Part shown: positions 1 to 11,890 of the stretch, piece by piece
How positions within the stretch are numbered: the first letter of the stretch is position 1
Layout: each line of letters begins with the position of its first letter
Source: Styela clava
Lineage: Eukaryota; Chordata; Ascidiacea; Stolidobranchia; Styelidae
Direction: 5' to 3'
Assembly: GCF_964204865.1 (NCBI RefSeq)
Contig: NC_135252.1
Coordinates: 13,351,383 to 13,415,382, forward strand
DNA length: 64,000 bases
The notes under the pieces: generated by a model
What the model was told of the DNA's origin: nothing
Databases searched by the model: none
What the model saw: the letters and a program-made list of their open reading frames with translations, nothing else
Translations under genes and position numbers: made by a program

Positions 1-126
1 AAATCATGATTTAATGTCTGTCCAATTAAATTACCATCTGCGTACGATTGTTTCAAAATTCAAAGAAAACTCACAGCACACTCAGAGAAATTACGAGCGA
101 CTCGATATTGAACTTGTGTTACATTT

Positions 127-3100
127 TTAGCTATATATAGGATCTTGGTGAGGGTGTAACGTAGGCGTAACGTAAAGTGATTTCGACAAGCTAAATTTAC
201 GGTATATATTATCAGAAGACTTTTTGTTACCGTGTCTATTTAACATCGTAGAAGAATTATCTGCATTGACGGTGCTTTCGGAATTTAGATTTGTATCTGT
301 CTGTGGTGATGTATTCACTGTGACTTCTGTGATTGGTAGTTTTGTGACTTTATGAATCTTTTGAATTTGTTTTGCTGCCAACACCGCTCCCGTGGTTTTC
401 TGCGTCGATGACGGCATGTCGTAATCAGAACTTTCCTTGGGAACGCAAACGGTTTCTGGAACAACTACTTCGTCAACCACGTTAATAATAGTACATTTGG
501 AATCGGCATCGCACTTTGTCCACTTTTCATCACACGGATTGAATTCTGTAATATTGTGTCATTATTATTTTTATTTGGAACATATGACATTAAGACACTT
601 ATGAAGTATGCTATAAAATGATGAGCAATTCATGAAAACAATTTGGTTCGTACTAATTCTAAATTTTCATACATTTTTGAGTCACATTGACTAATTTGGT
701 AACTAAATCATATTGTACGATGACGTAAGGATTTAGTTGTCAGAGGCAAATAGCTGAGTAACATACACTGCAATCGTGATCTGACATATTTCTGTATGAA
801 TACATAATACAAAATTGTAGGATTTTAATTCTTGACATGGTTACAATCAAATTCAATAAAAAGTTTTGCATTCTTGGAAGTTTATGCACAGTACCCGATG
901 TAGCTCAATAGCAATCAGTTTCTTAATAATGACATAATGTGAACATATAATGTTTTTGGCCAGATAGGCAAATCAACTACACAGAAAAGGCTCTACAAAT
1001 GCAGTGATTATTTCATACGTTAAAATTAAACTCTGATAATAGCACGAGCCCATTTGATTAACAAAACATAAAATTTGAATATTTTATTTTTTCTTATTCA
1101 TTCACAGAATACATTCTCCAGTTTTTGAAAGAAGTGTTTGTACATACAGTATGTTAAGCTGTATGTGTAGACAGAGTTTATTAATTTTTTTTATGAAGTG
1201 ATGTAATGACGGAAACTTGGATGTAGCTAAAATTTTACTCATTTTAAATGAATCATTTAGCTGTTCATATTCTACTATTTGTAACTCGATTAAAACAAAA
1301 CCTTGTTGATTTGTGTTTTATTTTCAGTGCAATTATAAATAACTCTTTTCACCAATAATAATTTTAAAATTAATAAAATGGCATGAAATTTATGTTTTCA
1401 AGTGCCTGTCAAATGGTTTATTATGTAGCCTACATCCTAATATGAGCTTGCCCCATCCATCTCTTGTAACACATTCTGTTACCTGGAACGAAATTCTTCG
1501 ATACGCCACAAGAACCCATTCCACACTTTTTCCCATTCTCTCCGCTATAATACGCTGCTGCCATCATGAAGTATCTCACATTTGGTAGTAGATTATAAAT
1601 GGTCGAAACGTGCCTTCTATTATCACGGGAACAAGATCCGTTACCTTCGATTTCTCCTTCAGTTACTTGTTCCTGAATCATTTAAATGTATGACAACAAA
1701 TGTATGAATGCAAATTAGTGCAATCGACACGATGCTACTTCATGATTTAATTGGTCTGGTTGCTTCAAATTCGAATGGATGGCAAGACGGGGAAGGAAAA
1801 TATTTAAAAAAGCCAATAAAATTGTCCGTTTTCTTGTTATGACAAAATGAAATTTAGGTTAACAATAATACAACTTACTGTCATTTGAGGATTGTATCCC
1901 TCTATTGGTCTCTGGTTGAATCTGATGAGTCGAAATATATCACGTAAAGATTTGTCAGGAGTTGGAGGAATCCATGAAACGGTCACGTTTAAGGTTTGAC
2001 TCATTTCGTCCAAAATGAATTCTCCCATTTGGAAATCAGTTGGCGCCATCGAAGATACGTTCCATTCTAAATTTATTTTTAATCTTTTTCGAAGTCAGAT
2101 ATTAATCATTTTATGGCTGTTAAAGATATTGAACTATCCACTTACAGGTTTATTTTTCTAATTTTTACGAAATAAGTCTCAATAAAAAGATAGTAAGAAG
2201 GGGAAAAGATTGAAACCAAATGTTGCCTAAACTGTTAAAAACAAAATATGACGTACGATAACCAAAAATTTGGATATTATCAATGGTTTCAGAATCACTA
2301 TATATTTAATGTTCCATACAATCTTTAAAACAAAAAACTCATGATTAAAGAAAGTATTTGAATTCAACTATTTGAATATAATAATTGTCGGTATCCGTAA
2401 CTTTGAAAACTAAATTTAGGTCAGATGCTTAACAATTGACCAATAATAACCTAAGGCAGTATTACTCAACTACTTGCAGCAAAGGTTGTACTTTATAAAT
2501 AGCGATACAGAAAACTACACGGCTACTGTTCAAACAAAAAATTAAAAAGAATAAAAATTAAAGACGAATTTTTTTTACTAAATAAAGTATTATTAGACTT
2601 TTAAATAAGAATACCCAAATTCGATCAAAAAGAAAACGCATGCCATCAACAAAATAATAAAAGTTCTAAATTTCACCCAAAAATTAAGTCAAAATTCTTG
2701 TTCTTACCGCAACACTTTTGACCTGCATCTAAAACGTCAATTTTCTTAACTTTTGCGACAGTTTCTGCACAAAACCAATTTGCTTTCACAGCTGCTGTTT
2801 CACGATAGCTCAGAAATTGTCTTTCAATAAAAAAATATGGATTTATTTTATTATTATTTAAATATGATATTTTATGTCGATTTCTCCATTTGTGTCAATA
2901 AAAGTAAAAAATCGAACATGTTTTGATATAATCGCCGAATTATCATAAAAAAATCGCTAATAAGAACTTATTTGGGCCAAGCAAGAAGTTTTCGAATTGA
3001 TTCTCTCATAATTGGATACGTTAAAAGAAATTTGGCATGAACGAGACTTATTCAGAAAATTGATATAATATTTGAAAATTACTTTAAAACATTCAGCTTC

Positions 3101-5375
3101 TATGTCAAAAAATAAAATCCTTTGTCCATCTTAAACAGATACTGAAAAAGTGTATTACCTTTTATAAGCATAGATTAATAGCAAATAATTTTTGTTGAAT
3201 TCCGTTTCATACTTGATACTTTTACGATCCTGGAATGATTGAAATATCATATTTATGTCATATATTTATACTCTTTCATTAATTAAAGCATTGATAAGAT
3301 TTTGTTAAAATTAAGTCGATTCTTTCAGAAGTAGTTTTGCAGGAATGAAATATATAATATTAATTTTTGTACCTACCAACACAATCATATGAATATATTT
3401 TAGATTATAGTGTTTTGGAAAAATTCCTTATTAATCATATCCATGCATTACAACATTATTTACTAGGATTTTCGTACGTTCGGTAAAGAGTAATAATTCC
3501 CAGTCCCTTGATATTTCGTTGAAATCATATCCGTGCTTCCACTACATTTGTAAGGCAATCCATCATAAGAAGCATCCGAATATTTATCGACTGCACAATA
3601 AAATTCCTCGCCGAGTGTTTTTGCCGAAATATAGTTACAATCTGTTTTTGTGATATTATCTCCGAAACCACACAAAGTGTCGTTTGATGATCTGATCCAC
3701 AGGTCAATTGTGCTAAAAAAATGTATTTCGTGTTACGTTTTGTCGAATTGATTGCGAGATGTTTTGGGATGTATACAAGTAATAAAAAATAATTTTTCTC
3801 ATTTACGAGTAATAATTCTTCTACTCTGGAGAAAGCATAGGCTAATATCTAGACTAGACGGATTAGTCTCGATTACACTGTTGAATAAAAAAGTTATATA
3901 TTTTTAACCCAATTTTGCTTTAATATTCGAAACGATATGAAAAGGGAGAATTCACTACATGGCTCAAGTAAAACTCAGAGCAGTTCAACATCAGGCAACA
4001 CATAGCCGAAACCAAAACGAAGTAGTACGGTGATGCGATCTGTCACAGTAGACTACCGGTACCACGGTCTTCACGACCCGCGCAATCTTCGATGACGTTA
4101 TCGCACACAAAAACGAATGCCATAGAGCACACACAAAAAAAAACATAATAATGACAATACATCGGTACATTTCGTGTCCAACGAAACAAAAGATAAATAT
4201 AGATATCGGAATTTGTTCACCTCGCTTGACAGTCTTGATATGGCGGAATAAATTTTAATCCACCACGAGACATTGGCCGCTGCAATCTAACAACAATTCC
4301 ATCGTAATCGGAGTCTAAACATAAGTGAAATATATATCGTTTTGTAGGCTAGACAGATAAGAACTTTGACTTCACTCTCAAAAACTTGAAATATATGAAA
4401 TACAATGAATTACATCATCAGTGAAAATTAAATCAATGCAAGAGTGTTTCGGTGCACAGTACTTTCACCAGATGAAAATAATTAGGAGTGAATTGTTTCA
4501 ATACTTAATCAAGAACTTGTGTAGAAACAGGATTCAAAAGTCAGGTTTTGTATTGGCCGTGTAAATGTGCCGAGATAGTCGGGCAGATACACAGATACTG
4601 TCGATCCGTTGCGCCATATGTCCGAATACAAGTTTAACTGCTGTGATATTACAACAAATGGGTTGATATATTCATTGCTCAGAATTCAAATATGCGCAGT
4701 CAATGCATTTTTATATTGTTTATTCGGGCTGAATTTTACCTCCCGACGCTAGCACGGACAACACAAAACTTTGATCACAGACTCTCAACTGTGTCAGTGG
4801 AAATAATATTTTTACCTTTTATGCCAGTTACTGTCCAATTGAAAACTCTGATAAGTTTGATCCCTCCTGATGTTTCTTCTAGTTCTTCTGTTTGATGAAT
4901 GCTGAACTTCGCACTGGCAAGTATGTGTGTACCTGTAAGCATATCAATTTGAAAGTAGCGTACCTATATCTATATGTTTACTTATCCATATTTGTCTTAT
5001 CCATATTTATCCGATTCAATCTAGAATTTTAAAATCCTCTTTGAAACTATAATAAAAAAGCATTTTTTTAAAATTGTTGAAATGTATAATAATTAATTAC
5101 ACAGAGATACATAACCTATAAGCTCGGAAATTTTCTATATACCGATGGCAATGAAAATGATATTTTGATATTGTTGGTATATATACTTTTAACACCGATG
5201 CTAATAATATAAACAAAGCATTTAATAGTTTACATAATAAATAGCTTTATTATCAGTTCAATGAATTATTTTAACTTATGTTTGAATACTTTAACTTACT
5301 TGTCCTGCATGGCCTACATTGTACGTATGTCCAAATCAAAACATAAAAGGTTAGAAAAGACAACAAAAATGTCAT
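127..5375 (-). CDS. Secreted fibronectin-III-like protein, 8 exons, unknown function
   Basis: Exons in transcript order: 5300-5375, 4816-4932, 4221-4312, 3464-3712, 2708-2808, 1879-2066, 1483-1672, 127-545, with GT-AG junctions. The first exon encodes a signal peptide (MTFLLSFLTFYVLIWTYVQC). Exon 6 contains LNVTVSWIPP and exon 7 TIYNLLPNVRYFMMAAAYY, the two strand patterns typical of a fibronectin III fold. The middle exons are cysteine-rich and carry N-glycosylation sequons. The last exon is hydrophilic, rich in Ser/Thr/Asn, and ends at TAG with no membrane segment, so I infer a secreted protein of about 475 aa. Every join keeps phase except exon 3 to exon 4: exon 3 ends in phase 0 while exon 4 needs phase 2, so a small exon or different splice site is missing there. 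An ATTAAA on the minus strand (plus 10-15) could be the poly(A) signal. A cytokine-receptor-like ectodomain is possible but unproven. Confidence 0.72.
3980..4135. repeat. Dispersed repeat R1 copy in intron
   Basis: This intronic stretch contains accaaaacgaagtagtacgg, atctgtcacagtagactacc, gtcttcacgac and a cacaaaaacgaat stretch. The same ordered words recur, diverged, at 9333-9440 and 58695-58875. It lies between exons 3 and 4 of the fibronectin-like gene, the one junction I could not resolve, so insertion of this copy may have disturbed that region. Confidence 0.55.
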
Positions 5376-7965
5376 GGCAGACTTTTTCCACGTGGTCACT
5401 TAATTACGTATTTGTATCTGGAAAAATAGTGAAATAAAATGATGTAAATAATTCCATAATCTGACGAAGTTAAAAAGTTGACGTTTAAAATACAAGTACT
5501 TTTGATCCTGCTCACTTTATAGTGAAATCAGGCAAATCAGTTAAATTGCTTTAATTATCTTTGACCGTGCGTAACTATATATATGTAATTAAATAACAAT
5601 ATATATCTATTTTATCTCAATTCAATGGCCGGCAAGTTGGCGCCCATATCACTAATTACAAAGTATTGAATTCACCCTTGCAACTTTTCTCAATATTGAA
5701 ATACATCGTAAATATAGTAAGTAGCAAGTTAAATATACGCCAAAATATACTGCCAGAAAACGTGCCCACTGATAATGAAATGCGGACATTTAGTTGCAAG
5801 CCAAATGTCTGAATTTTGGAAACGATATCTTTTTCACAATTTAAAAAATACCCTGTCACTGTTTTTAAAAAAATCATTGAACTCTAACTTATAAGACTTT
5901 TATTATCCAAAGTGTCCAGTCTTCATTGATTTGAATGACCTGAATGCCGTATAAATTGGCAATCGCTTCTCGGTACAATTACAAGTATCTTTCCAAGTCT
6001 AGCCCGTAACGCTTTGGACAAGTAAACGTTAACTTATGAGTAGCATTACTTCCTGTGTTTGGAATAGACAAGGGATTAGTACTATTGAACGTGACGTGAG
6101 TCGCAGTCGTAGTATGGAATATTCAAAGCTCTGCCAATTTTTAACCGATAACGAACGAGTAAGCGTCTTCTTATCACGATAAAGGCGCTAAATGTAAAGT
6201 TCGGCAGAACATATGATGTCTATTTACAACATTTTCATGATATAACTCTACTGTAGAATGGATGATGGTGACCAAAATCATACTAAAATAATGTATTCAT
6301 TTGTACAAAATCACGAAATGTTTGTAGTATTGGAGCATGAGATCTGTCATAAATTTATTTTCAAGGCGTATATGATTGTATTAAAATCCACAGGAACAAA
6401 TGCCTAAGTTCGTTTTTATTAACTTCGAATTAACGTAGGCAACGATAAAAATGCGTTGGGATACAAGTATAAGCTAAAAATGTTTTCTCGTTTGAGATAT
6501 ACTATTGTGATTACAATCACTGCAAAATTGTTAAAAGATATGTGTTAGAGCAGTTTTTATTTTCTAATTCAAATTTCAACAAAATTGTTGTTTTATTTGA
6601 AATAGTTATTATGCAACAAGTTCGAATAACATTTTTATATTGAATTAAAACTGGATATTTGCTGGTGCTGAGATTTGTAATTTCAGACATTTTTTTACTA
6701 TCTATGCAAGAATGATCAATCTTAGTGGGGTTTTCTCGTTGTTATATTTAACTCATATAAAGTCTGAAACTAACCTTGCACAGATTTCATTCTACTTTCT
6801 GCCATCCTAACATTAAAAAAAACTATGCTAAAATACATTCCAATGAATTTCACAGTTTCATCGTTTCTGAAACCAATTTAGGTCAAAAATTGGTGTCACT
6901 TTGGATCACGTTAAGCAAGCATACCCTAAGTGACACTCCAAAAAATTGGTTCTCTGATACCTGTCATCCTGTACTCAACATAACCTCAAACTTTAAAACT
7001 GAAGTTAAAAAAAAATAGAAGCTCATAGTTTTACTAATGTGTCATTTAAAAATATTGTCCATACCACTTTATTGTCACATGGCGTGAGGATCATACACGT
7101 TTTTCACGTTAAAATAAATATGCAATAACGAATAGTAAATATTAACCAATGTGTTTATACGCAACCTATCATATCGGAGAAGTAAAATCTTGTACTGTTA
7201 GCAAAACATTGTATAGACTCAAACCCAAAGATATTTGGTGAAGTTATATTCATACTTACTAAGTTATGCTCGATTAAATATTTAAATTTATTCAGGATTG
7301 TACCGACCTTTGGTCCAAGTTCACTTTAATCATCAAAAGATAAACATTGACTATTCGTTTGAAAAATATCATGATGACAAATGACAAAAACAAATGTAAA
7401 TGATCACAAATCCCCCTGTGCCCAACAGGTAACAAATATCTTCAGAGACACACGACTTCAGAAAAGGTTGAAACAAAATGGAAAGTAGTGGAAATTGCCC
7501 CGACTAATATTGTATGCAAGTTAACCGTTTTTTTACGATACCGAGATACAAAAGATACAAGATTCATATTAAAGATATCAAAAAAGACATTCTCACAATT
7601 TCAAGAAAGGTGAATTTTCTTTTCGGTGAATTCCAAACTATAACCACATGACTACAAGATAAATTTGTAATACATTTTAGGGATCTAAATTGACATCAGT
7701 AAAACCTGTGGAGTGCTTAAGAGTAGGAACAACAAAAAGTTTAACTTGTTTCAAATAACTTGTTCGTTAAGTATAACTGAATAAAATTATATCATACACA
7801 GACTTTAATATTTGCTCATTTTGAAACTATTAAATAGGGTATAATTGATAAATTTTGCTAACAGTAATTACAGGAGCATGTACTGTAAGAGAAATACGGA
7901 CTGGCGTTATCAAGACAATATATATATTAAAAACGATGTTCATTCAAAATCCACCGGTCTAAGTC
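5376..7965. other. Intergenic, no supported gene
   Basis: AT-rich sequence upstream of the fibronectin-like gene, where its promoter should lie. Short open frames (for example 5656-5877 minus and 6776-7018 plus) lack splice context and domain signatures. I see no tRNA, clear tandem array or inverted-end element here. Confidence 0.6.
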
Positions 7966-7978
7966 TCTTTTTTCCACT

Positions 7979-8640
7979 ATTGCAGATGAAGCATTAGGCT
8001 TAGGTTTTTGTGAAAACAAGTCCATGCCTTCAAAAACAAATAACTAACTAATCCCATATCTAGGGTTACCATATTTTTTGTGACTTCAAATCGGGACGCC
8101 TCGAAAGACAACGACCCCTTAGCTGTGATTTTATAACTTCACATTACTGATTTTACTACATAGGCCTACATTCCTACATTTAAAGCTGTCCTGGCTGTCT
8201 TTATTGACCATATTGTTATCGAAATTTCATGCGCATATTCTCTGTCCAAATATCGGGTTCAATTCGAAAAATAGGAAGGAATTGACGTTAACGATACCGG
8301 TACAAATAATTCGAATTTAGACTAATTAGTATTGATTTTACATGCGATACGTCTGCCATCAATGGGAATCAGCGGGAAACGAACGCATTTTCAGTAAGTA
8401 GGCTAGCGCTGCGCTACACAGAAACAACAGTAACGAGAACATGTTTGTGTATTATGCTGGAAAAGCGGGACTTTTGGCTAACTTATCGGGACGGCGGGAC
8501 AAAACGCTGAAAAGCGGGACGTATGGTAAGCCTACGCCATACCCGACATTGAATGGTAACCGGACGAGAGGCCGTGGTTCGCCCTATATGATTAAGCCGT
8601 CCTATCGGCTTTCCTCTCCCCCGGGATAAATATGTAAATC
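7979..8640 (+). mobile_element. tRNA-derived SINE copy split by a DNA element
   Basis: The left part (about 7979-8060) matches the body of the SINE at 55990-56275 (ctaatcccata motif), and the right part (8536-8640) continues it with gacattgaatggtaaccgg, then the family tail cccgggataaatatgtaaat and cctatcctat. Between them lies the 8061-8535 insertion. The tRNA head is absent or unrecognisable, so this is a 5'-truncated copy. Confidence 0.75.
8061..8535. mobile_element. Short hAT-like non-autonomous element inside a SINE
   Basis: It begins tagggttaccata and ends tatggtaagccta(c), an imperfect terminal inverted repeat, with gggacg/cgggac boxes just inside each end. The interrupted SINE reads cccatacc at this point in its uninterrupted relative near 56.15 kb. 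Here cccatatc lies left and gccatacc right, each one base off, which fits a decayed 8-bp target duplication typical of hAT elements. There is no transposase. The open frame starting at 8441 runs out of this element into the SINE and is not a gene. Confidence 0.7.
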
Positions 8641-8644
8641 CTAT

Positions 8645-9330
8645 CCTATAACCAATTAAACGCCGATGAACCTAAGCAATCTTAGGTTCTGTTGTGAATG
8701 TGATATATTGTCATACAATTTTTTTATTTGAGATATATAATCGTAAATATATACTACTATTTTGAAACATATAAAATTACTTTGAAACAGGAATGAATAA
8801 TGATTTAAGAATTGAATAAACAGAATAATGTTATTGGCAGAATATTCAAATGTGGAATTGGTTAGACTTTGTAAATTTAAGCGTTTTTTGCTGTCAAATG
8901 TTCGCATTGCAGAGTTTTTCTACTCTTCCACGTTGAAATATACTGACAAGTGCAGTCTAATCTATCTCAGATTTTTGGTATCATTGTGAGAAAACATAGT
9001 TCTCGAAGTCAAAATGGCTTCTAAATTATTTTATTTTTAAAGCACAAAAAATCTAACAACAATAAAATCGCGATTCCGTGCTTTGAAACCATGCTTCAAA
9101 AGTTGTCCGAGCGGAAATGTGTCTGAGAGACTGGTTAAATTCTAATTCAGATATTTAGTCAACGTTAAATGATTGGTTCAGTAGTTGGAAGGAAATTCTA
9201 CCTCTTTCTGCAACAGCAACGTGAATAACAACAATTAAGCAAAGATATTATATATAAAAATAATTCAGATATATACTATAAAATTATATATTTAAAATAA
9301 AATTAAAACCCAGCAAGAAAAATTCACATA
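8645..9330. other. Intergenic, nothing recognised
   Basis: AT-rich non-coding sequence. A minus-strand open frame at 8656-8907 shows no domain and no splice context. Confidence 0.5.
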
Positions 9331-9332
9331 AA

Positions 9333-9440
9333 CAGGAGAGCGATGCTCAAATATATCGACCCGGGGGCCAAAACGAAGTTGTTCGGGTATACAATCTTCC
9401 ACAATAGACTATCTGTACCGCAGTCTTCATGACTTTACCT
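9333..9440. repeat. Dispersed repeat R1 copy
   Basis: Contains gagcgatgctcaaatatat, ccaaaacgaagttgttcggg and cgcagtcttcatgac. These words are shared in the same order with copies near 3980-4135 and 58695-58875. The opening words recur at 63356 and, more diverged, near 27793. Confidence 0.6.
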
Positions 9441-9899
9441 GCCCTCCGGATAGCAGAAAAACTTGATAAAGATTTGCTTGACATTCTATCTTGACGAACT
9501 AACATATAAATATTTTGTTCAATACCTAAAGTTTGCACACTGTACGAGATAACTTGCTTGTGATTACTGATTACTAGAAAAAATAAAACGAGAATATCGG
9601 TTGGAAACCGAAGACTTATCGATCGATAGGGGATCCTCCAAAACAGAAACTGCAGTTTCGATTCATCCGCTCTTGTAACTTGCGCACTGCGCATCGCACA
9701 CACACACTCGGCGGGTTTCAAAATTCTCTCGCTTTACAAAAATCTAGATCACTATAATATATAATTGATTGATAACTCGCTAATTATACGACATAATTCG
9801 CCCAAAATCAATAGGCTTCTGGTCCGTTATAAGATGAATGCACATGCAAAATCTGGAGCAGATTCGATCTCGCTTTCGTGAGATATCGCGTGCATCTAA

Positions 9900-9926
9900 C
9901 AGACACACAGACAGACAGACAGACAT
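9900..9926. repeat. (ACAG)n/(AGAC)n microsatellite
   Basis: A short run of cacagacagacagacagac lies directly against the 3' tail of the minus-strand SINE at 9927-10100. This is a common arrangement, because the tails of such elements seed simple repeats. Confidence 0.8.
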
Positions 9927-10100
9927 AGGGATAGGATAGGATTTACATATTTATCCCGGGGGAGAGGAAAGCCGATAAGACGGCTCTCGCACATAACCAT
10001 CCCTGCATGGGATTCGAACCTGCGAACCCACGCAGAGTAATTAGAGGTGCGGTGGCGAGCGTATTCCTAACGCTTAGCCCGTTGAGCCACACCGCCGCGC
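9927..10100 (-). mobile_element. tRNA-derived SINE, short form with intact head
   Basis: On the minus strand it starts gcggtgtggctcaacgggct, which holds an A box (tggctcaacgg). The B box ggttcgaatcc follows after a long variable arm, as in Leu/Ser-type tRNAs. After atggttatgtgcgagag it jumps to ccgtcttatcggctttcctc and ends with the family tail cccgggataaatatgtaaat then cctatcctatcc. Compared with the copy at 55990-56275 it lacks about 110 bp of body, so it is a short subfamily or a deleted copy. A true tRNA gene is unlikely because the acceptor stem does not close and the SINE tail follows. Confidence 0.85.
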
Positions 10101-10104
10101 ATAC

Positions 10105-11340
10105 AGACAAATACCTATCAATATACTTACCGATCTTAAGATCGATAAGTAATCAGTGTACTAAAATGTAGGCTGAACATTGGCCTCATAATAAATAAAT
10201 AAAAAAAGTGAAAAGTTGCACTTGTCTCGAAATGACCTAACAGATACGAGGATTAGGACATCGATGCAACTACTGCACGTCAGTCGTTAAATTTCAAGTA
10301 ATTGATTACATTTTAAGGTAAAATTTTCACTGAGAATGATTAATATTTAAAAGATAATGAGAGCTACGGGAAGAATAGTTGGGAGCCGCATGCGGTTGAG
10401 AACCACTGGCGTTGAATGTGGGTGTTTTACACTTCTATATGACGTCATTGTACGCCTGACTGCGAACGTTTTCAAATTAGTCCAGCTGTTTTTACAACCA
10501 AGATGTTATGTGAATCTAGCAGAGAACACAGGCAGAAAATCGTAACCGGTATTCTTACACATTGCGCTGCATTCTGAAAACCCAACATAATTTTAACAGC
10601 CTAGATGAGTTATCGTATAAATTTTATAATTTTATAAATCTATAATTGAAAAACATATAATTAAATAAACTTATATTTAATGATAACCATGGTGAAAACT
10701 AAAAAAACTGCATTACCGTACCAGATTACAGTACCGATACCGGTACCGGTACTTGAAAATACTGGATAATCATAGCCTACCTGCATATGGTACCAGTATC
10801 GGGTATGGAATAACTGAAATCTTCATTTGTGTAACTTATATGTTTTTTTTGTGTGTTATTACTGTACCGGTATTATGTATATTATTTATTTATTTTTTCC
10901 AACTCTGGAATCCATGTTATCTGTATGTGGAACCTTGTAAAAATAAATTCGCTGAGCTGAACTACCTGGACATAGCTCTTACGGCATAGAACAGTAGAAC
11001 CAGTAATTATTGGGTTCAGCAAAGTAAACGCCATGTGCCATGAGATACCGCGCCGTAACTCTGTAACTGCTCACCGTAAATACCACCAACAAATAGGCTA
11101 TGTGATGTGAAATTCATTCCTGCCAGACAGACTTTATTTTTAAATCAATATTTCTACATTCAGACATTACTGCATCACATATTTGTTGAGGCGCAGTTCT
11201 TACCACTTCATGGCAGCTCCTGCCACGAACGAACTGCGGCAGCTCTTGCCATGGTTTTATAGCGCTATTCAGTAATCAGTATTAACGGTATATTCACAAA
11301 TTAATGTACCAGATTTTAATTGATCATGTGGAATTATATC
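10105..11340. other. Intergenic, with ACCGGTA-rich patch and a lone hAT end
   Basis: No gene seen. At 10394-10408 the sequence ggttgagaaccactg is the inverted-end motif of many hAT elements, but I find no partner. Around 10720-10875 the palindrome-like word taccggta and relatives repeat many times. Short open frames at 10357 and 10753 have no support. Confidence 0.55.
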
Positions 11341-11620
11341 TACTTAAACCCTAACCCTAACCCCAAACCAATCAAAACTGTATCCATAAGAAAAACGTTC
11401 CAACTTACACAATATTTGTCACCATAATAGACAGCCCTGTCTTTACGGCCCACCTGCCGCGGTTACGGCAGCAAAATTTTACCTGCCATTGGTTTTCAAT
11501 TTGCTGCCGCGGTGACGGCAGCTCGACATTGGTTTGTGGCAGCTAAAAAGTCAGTTGCCATGAGTTTGGCCGTAGCGGCCATGGTATGGAAATACCGCCA
11601 TGGTTTTGCGGCAGCTGCAG
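11200..11620. promoter_or_regulatory. GC-rich palindromic stretch upstream of KMT5A
   Basis: Variants of ctgccgcggttacggcagc recur, together with tggcagctcctgcca and gccatgg words, in otherwise AT-rich DNA about 300-700 bp before the KMT5A start codon. Position and composition allow a promoter or 5' UTR role, but a degraded repeat is equally possible. A candidate acceptor (ttcttcatttcag) ending at 11760 suggests a spliced 5' UTR. Confidence 0.3.
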
Positions 11621-11890
11621 ATGCCACAGAATACTTGAAACTGCACTTGTATTTGTTTGGCATTATTTAAGCAGTCATACATTTCACATCGCATTTTTGT
11701 TTGGAGTTATCAAAACAGTCCCAAATACTGAAATATCTATTATTGTCTTCTTCATTTCAGGAATAAGATATTATTGTGTATCTCGAATAGAATATAACTG
11801 TATTATTACAGTAGTAAAGAGAACAAATAATCTGCATTGTTTGGGTCCTATTGCAGTTTTGTATAGAGACATTATTTTTTATTATCTCCA

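Noticed and set aside
6776..7018. 80-residue plus-strand open frame
   Set aside because: No domain, no splice context, AT-rich composition like its surroundings.
9990..10098. Possible genuine tRNA gene on the minus strand
   Set aside because: A and B boxes are good, but the acceptor stem does not pair and the SINE tail follows directly; three related copies exist without the intact head.
11345..11370. ccctaaccctaacccc, a telomere-like run
   Set aside because: Only about two and a half units; too short for an interstitial telomere tract.
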